A stretch of 64,000 bases of DNA from Pithys albifrons albifrons (taxonomy: Eukaryota > Chordata > Aves > Passeriformes > Thamnophilidae), in the NCBI RefSeq assembly GCF_047495875.1, contig NC_092479.1, positions 9,880,806-9,944,805 of the forward strand, written 5' to 3'. Of this stretch, positions 47,778 through 60,700 are shown one piece after another; position 1 is the first letter of the stretch, and each line of letters starts with the position of its first letter. The notes beneath the pieces were generated by a model that was not told where the DNA came from, did no database searches, and saw nothing but the letters and a program-made list of their open reading frames with translations. The translations under genes were made by a program, and so were the position numbers.

Positions 47778-50700
47778 TAAAAAGGGAGCCAGCCAATTGT
47801 AGCTGCACCCTTGGTGACAGCACCTGCCTGCCTCGGGAAAGTTCTGGAAGAGGGAGACAGGGGCAATATGGACCCAAGAAAAAAAGACCAGGGCTAGAAA
47901 CAAGCAAAGTCCGTAGTAAAGGCGCACACTCCAGTTCAGGAATGGTCCTCCTGGACCCTCGACACGTCAAATCCTGTCCGGAAGTCTCTTGCCCTCCTCC
48001 ATTCCTGCATGAGCCATCTGCAACACCTGACGGACGGAGATTGCTGCCAGGAAAAAAGGGCCAGGACAGAAAGCGATTGCTCCTTTTCTAGGGTCAATAG
48101 GGCCCCATCATTGGCACCTGAGAGCCAAAGGCTGCCGCCTTTTCCCTGGGCGCAAAGCTCGACGGCGCGGGCCACGTGCAGGTCCGGGAAAGTGCCATTT
48201 TTCAGCCCAGAATTCCGGACGGACGAAGATTGCTGCCAGGAAAAAAGGGCCAGGACAGAAAGCCATTGCTCCTTTTCTAGGGTCAATAGGGCCCCATCAT
48301 TGGCACCTGAGAGCCAAAGGCTGCCGCCTTTTCCCTGGGCGCAAAGCTCGACGGCACGGGCCACGTGCTGGTCCGGGAAAGTGCCATTTTTCAGCCCAGA
48401 ATTCCGGACGGACGAAGATTGCTGCCAGGAAAAAAGGGCCAGGACAGAAAGCCATTGCTCCTTTTCTAGGGTCAATAGGGCCCCATCATTGGCACGTGAG
48501 AGCCAAAGGCTGCCGCCTTTTCCCTGGGCGCAAAGCTTGACGGCGCGGGCCACGTGCAGGTCCGGGAAAGTGCCATTTTTCAGCCCAGAATTCCGGACGG
48601 ACGAAGATTCCTGCCAGGAAAAGAGAGCCAGGACAGAAAGCGATTGCTCCTTTTCTAGGGTCAATAGGGCCCCATCATTGGCACCTGAGAGCCAAAGGCT
48701 GCCGCCTTTTCCCTGGGCGCAAAGCTCGACGGCGCGGGCCACGTGCAGGTCCGGGAAAGTGCCATTTTTCAGCCCAGAATTCCGGACGGACGAAGATTCC
48801 TGCCGGGAAAAAAGGGCCAGGACAGAAAGCGATTGCTCCTTTTCTAGGGTCAATAGGGCCCCATCATTGGCACCTGAGAGCCAAAGGCTGCCGCCTTTTC
48901 CCTGGGCGCAAAGCTCGACGGCGCGGGCCACGTGCAGGTCCGGGAAAGTGCCATTTTTCAGCCCAGAATTCCGGACGGACGAAGATTGCTGCCAGGAAAA
49001 AAGGGCCAGGACAGAAAGCGATTGCTCCTTTTCTAGGGTCAATAGGGCCCCATCATTGGCACCTGAGAGCCAAAGGCTGCCGCCTTTTCCCTGGGCGCAA
49101 AGCTCGACGGCGCGGGCCACGTGCAGGTCCGGGAAAGTGCCATTTTTCAGCCCAGAATTCCGGACGGACGAAGATTGCTGCCAGGAAAAAAGGGCCAGGA
49201 CAGAAAGCGATTGCTCCTTTTCTAGGGTCAATAGGGCCCCATCATTGGCACCTGAGAGCCAAAGGCTGCCGCCTTTTCCCTGGGCGCAAAGCTCGACGGC
49301 GCGGGCCACGTGCAGGTCCGGGAAAGTGCCATTTTTCAGCCCAGAATTCCGGACGGACGAAGATTGCTGCCAGGAAAAAAGGGCCAGGACAGAAAGCGAT
49401 TGCTCCTTTTCTAGGGTCAATAGGGCCCCATCATTGGCACCTGAGAGCCAAAGGCTGCCGCCTTTTCCCTGGGCGCAAAGCTCGACGGCGCGGGCCACGT
49501 GCAGGTCCGGGAAAGTGCCATTTTTCAGCCCAGAATTCCGGACGGACGAAGATTGCTGCCAGGAAAAGAGGGCCAGGACAGAAAGCCATTGCTCCTTTTC
49601 TAGGGTCAATAGGGCCCCATCATTGGCACCTGAGAGACAAAGGCTGCCGCCTTTTCCCTGGGCGCAAAGGTCGACGGCGCGGGCCACGTGCAGGTCCGGG
49701 AAAGTGCCATTTTTCAGCCCAGAATTCCGGACGGACGAAGATTGCTGCCAGGAAAAAAGGGCCAGGACAGAAAGCGATTGCTCCTTTTCTAGGGTCAATA
49801 GGGCCCCATCATTGGCACCTGAGAGCCAAAGGCTGCCGCCTTTTCCCTGGGCGCAAAGCTCGACGGCGCGGGCCACGTGCAGGTCCGGGAAAGTGCCATT
49901 TTTCAGCCCAGAATTCCGGACGGACGAAGATTGCTGCCAGGAAAAAAGGGCCAGGACAGAAAGCCATTGCTCCTTTTCTAGGGTCAATAGGGCCCCATCA
50001 TTGGCACCTGAGAGCCAAAGGCTGCCGCCTTTTCCCTGGGCGCAAAGCTCGACGGCGCGGGCCACGTGCAGGTCCGGGAAAGTGCCATTTTTCAGCCCAG
50101 AATTCCGGACGGACGAAGATTCCTGCCAGGAAAAAAGGGCCAGGACAGAAAGCGATTGCTCCTTTTCTAGGGTCAATAGGGCCCCATCATTGGCACCTGA
50201 GAGCCAAAGGCTGCCGCCTTTTCCCTGGGCGCAAAGGTCGACGGCGCGGGCCACGTGCAGGTCCGGGAAAGTGCCATTTTTCAGCCCAGAATTCCGGACG
50301 GACGAAGATTGCTGCCAGGAAAAAAGGGCCAGGACAGAAAGCGATTGCTCCTTTTCTAGGGTCAATAGGGCCCCATCATTGGCACCTGAGAGCCAAAGGC
50401 TGCCGCCTTTTCCCTGGGCGCAAAGCTCGACGGCGCGGGCCACGTGCAGGTCCGGGAAAGTGCCATTTTTCAGCCCAGAATTCCGGACGGACGAAGATTG
50501 CTGCCAGGAAAAAAGGGCCAGGACAGAAAGCCATTGCTCCTTTTCTAGGGTCAATAGGGCCCCATCATTGGCACCTGAGAGCCAAAGGCTGCCGCCTTTT
50601 CCCTGGGCGCAAAGCTCGACGGCGCGGGCCACGTGCAGGTCCGGGAAAGTGCCATTTTTCAGCCCAGAATTCCGGACGGACGAAGATTGCTGCCAGGAAA

Positions 50701-52944
50701 AAAGGGCCAGGACAGAAAGCGATTGCTCCTTTTCTAGGGTCAATAGGGCCCCATCATTGGCACCTGAGAGCCAAAGGCTGCCGCCTTTTCCCTGGGCGCA
50801 AAGCTCGACGGCGCGGGCCACGTGCAGGTCTGGGAAAGTGCCATTTTTCAGCCCAGAATTCCGGACGGACGAAGATTCCTGCCAGGAAAAAAGGGCCAGG
50901 ACAGAAAGCGATTGCTCCTTTTCTAGGGTCAATAGGGCCCCATCATTGGCACGTGAGAGCCAAAGGCTGCCGCCTTTTCCCTGGGCGCAAAGCTCGACGG
51001 CGCGGGCCACGTGCAGGTCCGGGAAAGTGCCATTTTTCAGCCCAGAATTCCGGACGGACGAAGATTGCTGCCAGGAAAAAAGGGCCAGGACAGAAAGCGA
51101 TTGCTCCTTTTCTAGGGTCAATAGGGCCCCATCATTGGCACCTGAGAGCCAAAGGCTGCCGCCTTTTCCCTGGGCGCAAAGGTCGACGGCGCGGGCCACG
51201 TGCAGGTCCGGGAAAGTGCCATTTTTCAGCCCAGAATTCCGGACGGACGAAGATTGCTGCCAGGAAAAAAGGGCCAGGACAGAAAGCCATTGCTCCTTTT
51301 CTAGGGTCAATAGGGCCCCATCATTGGCACCTGAGAGCCAAAGGCTGCCGCCTTTTCCCTGGGCGCAAAGCTCGACGGCGCGGGCCACGTGCAGGTCCGG
51401 GAAAGTGCCATTTTTCAGCCCAGAATTCCGGACGGACGAAGATTGCTGCCAGGAAAAAAGGGCCAGGACAGAAAGCGATTGCTCCTTTTCTAGGGTCAAT
51501 AGGGCCCCATCATTGGCACCTGAGAGCCAAAGGCTGCCGCCTTTTCCCTGGGCGCAAAGGTCGACGGCGCGGGCCACGTGCAGGTCCGGGAAAGTGCCAT
51601 TTTTCAGCCCAGAATTCCGGACGGACGAAGATTGCTGCCAGGAAAAAAGGGCCAGGACAGAAAGCGATTGCTCCTTTTCTAGGGTCAATAGGGCCCCATC
51701 ATTGGCACCTGAGAGCCAAAGGCTGCCGCCTTTTCCCTGGGCGCAAAGCTCGACGGCGCGGGCCACGTGCAGGTCCGGGAAAGTGCCATTTTTCAGCCCA
51801 GAATTCCGGACGGACGAAGATTGCTGCCAGGAAAAAAGGGCCAGGAGAGAAAGCGATTGCTCCTTTTCTAGGGTCAATAGGGCCCCATCATTGGCACCTG
51901 AGAGCCAAAGGCTGCCGCCTTTTCCCTGGGCGCAAAGCTCGACGGCGCGGGCCACGTGCAGGTCCGGGAAAGTGCCATTTTTCAGCCCAGAATTCCGGAC
52001 GGACGAAGATTGCTGCCAGGAAAAAAGGGCCAGGACAGAAAGCGATTGCTCCTTTTCTAGGGTCAATAGGGCCCCATCATTGGCACCTGAGAGCCAAAGG
52101 CTGCCGCCTTTTCCCTGGGCGCAAAGCTCGACGGCGCGGGCCACGTGCAGATCCGGGAAAGTGCCATTTTTCAGCCCAGAATTCCGGACGGACGAAGATT
52201 GCTGCCAGGAAAAAAGGGCCAGGACAGAAAGCGATTGCTCCTTTTCTAGGGTCAATAGGGCCCCATCATTGGCACCTGAGAGCCAAAGGCTGCCGCCTTT
52301 TCCCTGGGCGCAAAGCTCGACGGCGCGGGCCACGTGCAGGTCCGGGAAAGTGCCATTTTTCAGCCCAGAATTCCGGACGGACGAAGATTGCTGCCAGGAA
52401 AAAAGGGCCAGGACAGAAAGCCATTGCTCCTTTTCTAGGGTCAATAGGGCCCCATCATTGGCACCTGAGAGCCAAAGGCTGCCGCCTTTTCCCTGGGCGC
52501 AAAGCTCGACGGCGCGGGCCACGTGCAGGTCCGGGAAAGTGCCATTTTTCAGCCCAGAATTCCGGACGGACGAAGATTCCTGCCAGGAAAAAAGGGCCAG
52601 GACAGAAAGCGATTGCTCCTTTTCTAGGGTCAGTAGGGCCCCATCATTGGCACCTGAGAGCCAAAGGCTGCCGCCTTTTCCCTGGGCGCAAAGCTCGACG
52701 GCGCGGGCCACGTGCAGGTCCGGGAAAGTGCCATTTTTCAGCCCAGAATTCCGGACGGACGAAGATTGCTGCCAGGAAAAAAGGGCCAGGACAGAAAGCC
52801 ATTGCTCCTTTTCTAGGGTCAATAGGGCCCCATCATTGGCACCTGAGAGCCAAAGGCTGCCGCCTTTTCCCTGGGCGCAAAGCTCGACGGCGCGGGCCAC
52901 GTGCAGGTCCGGGAAAGTGCCATTTTTCAGCCCAGAATTCCGGA

Positions 52945-52980
52945 CGGAAGATGATTCCTGCCAGGAAAAAAGGCCAGGAC
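52945..52980 (+). other. Rearranged satellite unit with 1-bp deletion
   Basis: CGGAAGATGATTCCTGCC replaces the usual CGGACGAAGATTCCTGCC, and the following A6G3 tract has lost one G (about 52,971). This is the only length change in the right array and breaks the accidental open frames. Another oddly changed unit at about 32,745 also has ATGATTCC at this position. Confidence 0.8.
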
Positions 52981-55358
52981 AGAAAGCCATTGCTCCTTTT
53001 CTAGGGTCAATAGGGCCCCATCATTGGCACGTGAGAGCTAAAGGCTGCCGCCTTTTCCCTGGGCGCAAAGCTCGACGGCGCGGGCCACGTGCAGGTCCGG
53101 GAAAGTGCCATTTTTCAGCCCAGAATTCCGGACGGACGAAGATTCCTGCCAGGAAAAAAGGGCCAGGACAGAAAGCCATTGCTCCTTTTCTAGGGTCAAT
53201 AGGGCCCCATCATTGGCACCTGAGAGCCAAAGGCTGCCGCCTTTTCCCTGGACGCAAAGCTCGACGGCGCGGGCCACGTGCAGGTCCGGGAAAGTGCCAT
53301 TTTTCAGCCCAGAATTCCGGACGGACGAAGATTGCTGCCAGGAAAAAAGGGCCAGGACAGAAAGCGATTGCTCCTTTTCTAGGGTCAATAGGGCCCCATC
53401 ATTGGCACCTGAGAGCCAAAGGCTGCCGCCTTTTCCCTGGGCGCAAAGCTCGACGGCGCGGGCCACGTGCAGGTCCGGGAAAGTGCCATTTTTCAGCCCA
53501 GAATTCCGGACGGACGAAGATTGCTGCCAGGAAAAAAGGGCCAGGACAGAAAGCCATTGCTCCTTTTCTAGGGTCAATAGGGCCCCATCATTGGCACCTG
53601 AGAGACAAAGGCTGCCGCCTTTTCCCTGGGCGCAAAGCTCGACGGCGCGGGCCACGTGCAGGTCCGGGAAAGTGCCATTTTTCAGCCCAGAATTCCGGAC
53701 GGACGAAGATTGCTGCCAGGAAAAAAGGGCCAGGACAGAAAGCCATTGCTCCTTTTCTAGGGTCAATAGGGCCCCATCATTGGCACCTGAGAGCCAAAGG
53801 CTGCCGCCTTTTCCCTGGGCGCAAAGCTCGACGGCGCGGGCCACGTGCAGGTCCGGGAAAGTGCCATTTTTCAGCCCAGAATTCCGGACGGACGAAGATT
53901 GCTGCCAGGAAAAAAGGGCCAGGACAGAAAGCCATTGCTCCTTTTCTAGGGTCAATAGGGCCCCATCATTGGCACCTGAGAGCCAAAGGCTGCCGCCTTT
54001 TCCCTGGGCGCAAAGCTCGACGGCGCGGGCCACATGCTGGTCCGGGAAAGTGCCATTTTTCAGCCCAGAATTCCGGACGGACGAAGATTGCTGCCAGGAA
54101 AAAAGGGCCAGGACAGAAAGCCATTGCTCCTTTTCTAGGGTCAATAGGGCCCCATCATTGGCACCTGAGAGCCAAAGGCTGCCGCCTTTTCCCTGGGCGC
54201 AAAGCTCGACGGCGCGGGCCACGTGCAGGTCCGGGAAAGTGCCATTTTTCAGCCCAGAATTCCGGACGGACGAAGATTGCTGCCAGGAAAAAAGGGCCAG
54301 GACAGAAAGCCATTGCTCCTTTTCTAGGGTCAATAGGGCCCCATCATTGGCACCTGAGAGCCAAAGGCTGCCGCCTTTTCCCTGGGCGCAAAGCTCGACG
54401 GCGCGGGCCACGTGCAGGTCCGGGAAAGTGCCATTTTTCAGCCCAGAATTCCGGACGGACGAAGATTGCTGCCAGGAAAAAAGGGCCAGGACAGAAAGCC
54501 ATTGCTCCTTTTCTAGGGTCAATAGGGCCCCATCATTGGCACCTGAGAGCCAAAGGCTGCCGCCTTTTCCCTGGGCGCAAAGCTCGACGGCGCGGGCCAC
54601 GTGCAGGTCCGGGAAAGTGCCATTTTTCAGCCCAGAATTCCGGACGGACGAAGATTGCTGCCAGGAAAAAAGGGCCAGGACAGAAAGCCATTGCTCCTTT
54701 TCTAGGGTCAATAGGGCCCCATCATTGGCACCTGAGAGCCAAAGGCTGCCGCCTTTTCCCTGGGCGCAAAGCTCGACGGCGCGGGCCACGTGCAGGTCCG
54801 GGAAAGTGCCATTTTTCAGCCCAGAATTCCGGACGGACGAAGATTGCTGCCAGGAAAAAAGGGCCAGGACAGAAAGCGATTGCTCCTTTTCTAGGGTCAA
54901 TAGGGCCCCATCATTGGCACCTGAGAGCCAAAGGCTGCCGCCTTTTCCCTGGGCGCAAAGCTCGACGGCGCGGGCCACGTGCAGGTCCGGGAAAGTGCCA
55001 TTTTTCAGCCCAGAATTCCGGACGGACGAAGATTGCTGCCAGGAAAAAAGGGCCAGGACAGAAAGCCATTGCTCCTTTTCTAGGGTCAATAGGGCCCCAT
55101 CATTGGCACCTGAGAGCCAAAGGCTGCCGCCTTTTCCCTGGGCGCAAAGCTCGACGGCGCGGGCCACGTGCAGGTCCGGGAAAGTGCCATTTTTCAGCCC
55201 AGAATTCCGGACGGACGAAGATTCCTGCCAGGAAAAAAGGGCCAGGACAGAAAGCCATTGCTCCTTTTCTAGGGTCAATAGGGCCCCATCATTGGCACCT
55301 GAGAGCCAAAGGCTGCCGCCTTTTCCCTGGGCGCAAAGCTCGACGGCGCGGGCCACGT

Positions 55359-57700
55359 GCTGGTCCGGGAAAGTGCCATTTTTCAGCCCAGAATTCCGGA
55401 CGGACGAAGATTGCTGCCAGGAAAAAAGGGCCAGGACAGAAAGCCATTGCTCCTTTTCTAGGGTCAATAGGGCCCCATCATTGGCACCTGAGAGCCAAAG
55501 GCTGCCGCCTTTTCCCTGGGCGCAAAGCTCGACGGCGCGGGCCACGTGCAGGTCCGGGAAAGTGCCATTTTTCAGCCCAGAATTCCGGACGCACGAAGAT
55601 TCCTGCCAGGAAAAAAAGGCCAGGACAGAAAGCCATTGCTCCTTTTCTAGGGTCAATAGGGCCCCATCATTGGCACCTGAGAGCCAAAGGCTGCCGCCTT
55701 TTCCCTGGGCGCAAAGCTCGACGGCGCGGGCCACGTGCAGGTCCGGGAAAGTGCCATTTTTCAGCCCAGAATTCCGGACGGACGAAGATTGCTGCCAGGA
55801 AAAAAGGGCCAGGAGAGAAAGCGATTGCTCCTTTTCTAGGGTCAATAGGGCCCCATCATTGGCACCTGAGAGCCAAAGGCTGCCGCCTTTTCCCTGGGCG
55901 CAAAGCTCGACGGCGCGGGCCACGTGCAGGTCCGGGAAAGTGCCATTTTTCAGCCCAGAATTCCGGACGGACGAAGATTGCTGCCAGGAAAAAAGGGCCA
56001 GGAGAGAAAGCCATTGCTCCTTTTCTAGGGTCAATAGGGCCCCATCATTGGCACCTGAGAGCCAAAGGCTGCCGCCTTTTCCCTGGGCGCAAAGCTCGAC
56101 GGCGCGGGCCACGTGCAGGTCCGGGAAAGTGCCATTTTTCAGCCCAGAATTCCGGACGGACGAAGATTGCTGCCAGGAAAAAAGGGCCAGGACAGAAAGC
56201 CATTGCTCCTTTTCTAGGGTCAATAGGGCCCCATCATTGGCACCTGAGAGCCAAAGGCTGCCGCCTTTTCCCTGGGCGCAAAGCTCGACGGCGCGGGCCA
56301 CGTGCAGGTCCGGGAAAGTGCCATTTTTCAGCCCAGAATTCCGGACGGACGAAGATTCCTGCCAGGAAAAAAAGGCCAGGACAGAAAGCCATTGCTCCTT
56401 TTCTAGGGTCAATAGGGCCCCATCATTGGCACCTGAGAGCCAAAGGCTGCCGCCTTTTCCCTGGGCGCAAAGCTCGACGGCGCGGGCCACGTGCAGGTCC
56501 GGGAAAGTGCCATTTTTCAGCCCAGAATTCCGGACGGACGAAGATTGCTGCCAGGAAAAAAGGGCCAGGACAGAAAGCGATTGCTCCTTTTCTAGGGTCA
56601 ATAGGGCCCCATCATTGGCACCTGAGAGCCAAAGGCTGCCGCCTTTTCCCTGGGCGCAAAACTCGACGGCGCGGGCCACGTGCAGGTCCGGGAAAGTGCC
56701 ATTTTTCAGCCCAGAATTCCGGACGGACGAAGATTGCTGCCAGGAAAAAAGGGCCAGGAGAGAAAGCCATTGCTCCTTTTCTAGGGTCAATAGGGCCCCA
56801 TCATTGGCACCTGAGAGCCAAAGGCTGCCGCCTTTTCCCTGGGCGCAAAGCTCGACGGCGCGGGCCACGTGCAGGTCCGGGAAAGTGCCATTTTTCAGCC
56901 CAGAATTCCGGACGGACGAAGATTGCTGCCAGGAAAAAAGGGCCAGGACAGAAAGCCATTGCTCCTTTTCTAGGGTCAATAGGGCCCCATCATTGGCACC
57001 TGAGAGCCAAAGGCTGCCGCCTTTTCCCTGGGCGCAAAGCTCGACGGCGCGGGCCACGTGCAGGTCCGGGAAAGTGCCATTTTTCAGCCCAGAATTCCGG
57101 ACGGACGAAGATTGCTGCCAGGAAAAAAGGGCCAGGACAGAAAGCGATTGCTCCTTTTCTAGGGTCAATAGGGCCCCATCATTGGCACCTGAGAGACAAA
57201 GGCTGCCGCCTTTTCCCTGGGCGCAAAGCTCGACGGCGCGGGCCACGTGCAGGTCCGGGAAAGTGCCATTTTTCAGCCCAGAATTCCGGACGGACGAAGA
57301 TTGCTGCCAGGAAAAAAGGGCCAGGAGAGAAAGCCATTGCTCCTTTTCTAGGGTCAATAGGGCCCCATCATTGGCACCTGAGAGCCAAAGGCTGCCGCCT
57401 TTTCCCTGGGCGCAAAGCTCGACGGCGCGGGCCACGTGCTGGTCCGGGAAAGTGCCATTTTTCAGCCCAGAATTCCGGACGGACGAAGATTGCTGCCAGG
57501 AAAAAAGGGCCAGGACAGAAAGCCATTGCTCCTTTTCTAGGGTCAATAGGGCCCCATCATTGGCACCTGAGAGCCAAAGGCTGCCGCCTTTTCCCTGGGC
57601 GCAAAGCTCGACGGCGCGGGCCACGTGCAGGTCCGGGAAAGTGCCATTTTTCAGCCCAGAATTCCGGACGCACGAAGATTCCTGCCAGGAAAAAAAGGCC
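55359..57700 (+). repeat. 11-unit spaced recurrence of a two-unit variant pair
   Basis: A unit with GTGCTGGTCC followed by a unit with GGACGCACGAAG and a run of seven A occurs at 55,359 to about 55,620 and again at 57,438 to about 57,700, 2,079 bp (11 units) apart. Intervening units agree only partly (the GGAGAGAAAG variant falls at different places), so only the marker pair is firmly duplicated. Closely related pairs occur in the left array at about 34,778, 39,313 and 41,959. Confidence 0.65.
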
Positions 57701-60700
57701 AGGACAGAAAGCCATTGCTCCTTTTCTAGGGTCAATAGGGCCCCATCATTGGCACCTGAGAGCCAAAGGCTGCCGCCTTTTCCCTGGGCGCAAAGCTCGA
57801 CGGCGCGGGCCACGTGCAGGTCCGGGAAAGTGCCATTTTTCAGCCCAGAATTCCGGACGGACGAAGATTGCTGCCAGGAAAAAAGGGCCAGGACAGAAAG
57901 CGATTGCTCCTTTTCTAGGGTCAATAGGGCCCCATCATTGGCACCTGAGAGCCAAAGGCTGCCGCCTTTTCCCTGGGCGCAAAGCTCGACGGCGCGGGCC
58001 ACGTGCAGGTCCGGGAAAGTGCCATTTTTCAGCCCAGAATTCCGGACGGACGAAGATTGCTGCCAGGAAAAAAGGGCCAGGACAGAAAGCGATTGCTCCT
58101 TTTCTAGGGTCAATAGGGCCCCATCATTGGCACCTGAGAGCCAAAGGCTGCCGCCTTTTCCCTGGGCGCAAAGCTCGACGGCGCGGGCCACGTGCAGGTC
58201 CGGGAAAGTGCCATTTTTCAGCCCAGAATTCCGGACGGACGAAGATTGCTGCCAGGAAAAAAGGGCCAGGACAGAAAGCCATTGCTCCTTTTCTAGGGTC
58301 AATAGGGCCCCATCATTGGCACCTGAGAGCCAAAGGCTGCCGCCTTTTCCCTGGGCGCAAAGCTCGACGGCGCGGGCCACGTGCAGGTCCGGGAAAGTGC
58401 CATTTTTCAGCCCAGAATTCCGGACGGACGAAGATTGCTGCCAGGAAAAAAGGGCCAGGACAGAAAGCCATTGCTCCTTTTCTAGGGTCAATAGGGCCCC
58501 ATCATTGGCACCTGAGAGCCAAAGGCTGCCGCCTTTTCCCTGGGCGCAAAGCTCGACGGCGCGGGCCACGTGCAGGTCCGGGAAAGTGCCATTTTTCAGC
58601 CCAGAATTCCGGACGGACGAAGATTGCTGCCAGGAAAAAAGGGCCAGGAGAGAAAGCGATTGCTCCTTTTCTAGGGTCAATAGGGCCCCATCATTGGCAC
58701 CTGAGAGCCAAAGGCTGCCGCCTTTTCCCTGGGCGCAAAGCTCGACGGCGCGGGCCACGTGCAGGTCCGGGAAAGTGCCATTTTTCAGCCCAGAATTCCG
58801 GACGGACGAAGATTGCTGCCAGGAAAAAAGGGCCAGGACAGAAAGCCATTGCTCCTTTTCTAGGGTCAATAGGGCCCCATCATTGGCACCCGAGAGCCAA
58901 AGGCTGCCGCCTTTTCCCTGGGCGCAAAGCTCGACGGCGCGGGCCACGTGCAGGTCCGGGAAAGTGCCATTTTTCAGCCCAGAATTCCGGACGGACGAAG
59001 ATTGCTGCCAGGAAAAAAGGGCCAGGACAGAAAGCCATTGCTCCTTTTCTAGGGTCAATAGGGCCCCATCATTGGCACCTGAGAGCCAAAGGCTGCCGCC
59101 TTTTCCCTGGGCGCAAAGCTCGACGGCGCGGGCCACGTGCAGGTCCGGGAAAGTGCCATTTTTCAGCCCAGAATTCCGGACGGACGAAGATTGCTGCCAG
59201 GAAAAAAGGGCCAGGACAGAAAGCCATTGCTCCTTTTCTAGGGTCAATAGGGCCCCATCATTGGCACCTGAGAGCCAAAGGCTGCCGCCTTTTCCCTGGG
59301 CGCAAAGCTCGACGGCGCGGGCCACGTGCAGGTCCGGGAAAGTGCCATTTTTCAGCCCAGAATTCCGGACGGACGAAGATTGCTGCCAGGAAAAAAGGGC
59401 CAGGACAGAAAGCCATTGCTCCTTTTCTAGGGTCAATAGGGCCCCATCATTGGCACCTGAGAGCCAAAGGCTGCCGCCTTTTCCCTGGGCGCAAAGCTCG
59501 ACGGCGCGGGCCACGTGCAGGTCCGGGAAAGTGCCATTTTTCAGCCCAGAATTCCGGACGGACGAAGATTGCTGCCAGGAAAAAAGGGCCAGGACAGAAA
59601 GCCATTGCTCCTTTTCTAGGGTCAATAGGGCCCCATCATTGGCACCTGAGAGCCAAAGGCTGCCGCCTTTTCCCTGGGCGCAAAGCTCGACGGCGCGGGC
59701 CACGTGCAGGTCCGGGAAAGTGCCATTTTTCAGCCCAGAATTCCGGACGGACGAAGATTCCTGCCAGGAAAAAAGGGCCAGGACAGAAAGCCATTGCTCC
59801 TTTTCTAGGGTCAATAGGGCCCCATCATTGGCACCTGAGAGCCAAAGGCTGCCGCCTTTTCCCTGGGCGCAAAGCTCGACGGCGCGGGCCACGTGCAGGT
59901 CCGGGAAAGTGCCATTTTTCAGCCCAGAATTCCGGACGGACGAAGATTGCTGCCAGGAAAAAAGGGCCAGGACAGAAAGCCATTGCTCCTTTTCTAGGGT
60001 CAATAGGGCCCCATCATTGGCACCTGAGAGCCAAAGGCTGCCGCCTTTTCCCTGGGCGCAAAGCTCGACGGCGCGGGCCACGTGCTGGTCCGGGAAAGTG
60101 CCATTTTTCAGCCCAGAATTCCGGACGGACGAAGATTGCTGCCAGGAAAAAAGGGCCAGGACAGAAAGCCATTGCTCCTTTTCTAGGGTCAATAGGGCCC
60201 CATCATTGGCACCTGAGAGCCAAAGGCTGCCGCCTTTTCCCTGGGCGCAAAGCTCGACGGCGCGGGCCACGTGCAGGTCCGGGAAAGTGCCATTTTTCAG
60301 CCCAGAATTCCGGACGGACGAAGATTCCTGCCAGGAAAAAAGGGCCAGGACAGAAAGCCATTGCTCCTTTTCTAGGGTCAATAGGGCCCCATCATTGGCA
60401 CCTGAGAGCCAAAGGCTGCCGCCTTTTCCCTGGGCGCAAAGCTCGACGGCGCGGGCCACGTGCTGGTCCGGGAAAGTGCCATTTTTCAGCCCAGAATTCC
60501 GGACGGACGAAGATTGCTGCCAGGAAAAAAGGGCCAGGACAGAAAGCCATTGCTCCTTTTCTAGGGTCAATAGGGCCCCATCATTGGCACCTGAGAGCCA
60601 AAGGCTGCCGCCTTTTCCCTGGGCGCAAAGCTCGACGGCGCGGGCCACGTGCAGGTCCGGGAAAGTGCCATTTTTCAGCCCAGAATTCCGGACGGACGAA

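Larger units (their letters stand above)
47416..48025 (-). mobile_element. Solo LTR of an endogenous retrovirus (610 bp)
   Basis: Read on the minus strand, this non-satellite insert begins TGTTGCAG (48,025 inward) and ends GACTGCGACA (47,416), giving TG...CA ends with a 4-of-5 terminal inverted match. In order it contains a GC box, an ATTTGCAT octamer, a TATATAA box and AATAAA, the expected order of LTR control elements. The AATAAA lies only about 15 bp after the TATA box, as in LTRs with a very short R region (class II, betaretrovirus-like); class is inference. No primer-binding site, polypurine tract, gag, pol or env sequence is present, so it is a solo LTR. The adjacent hexamers (CCTGGG left, CCTGAC right, plus strand) agree at 4 of 6 positions and may be a degraded target-site duplication. 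Confidence 0.82.

Noticed and set aside
47595..47970. Short minus-strand frames of about 110 codons inside the LTR
   Set aside because: They cross the TATA box and U3 control elements and overlap each other; an LTR of 610 bp without internal sequence is not expected to encode protein.
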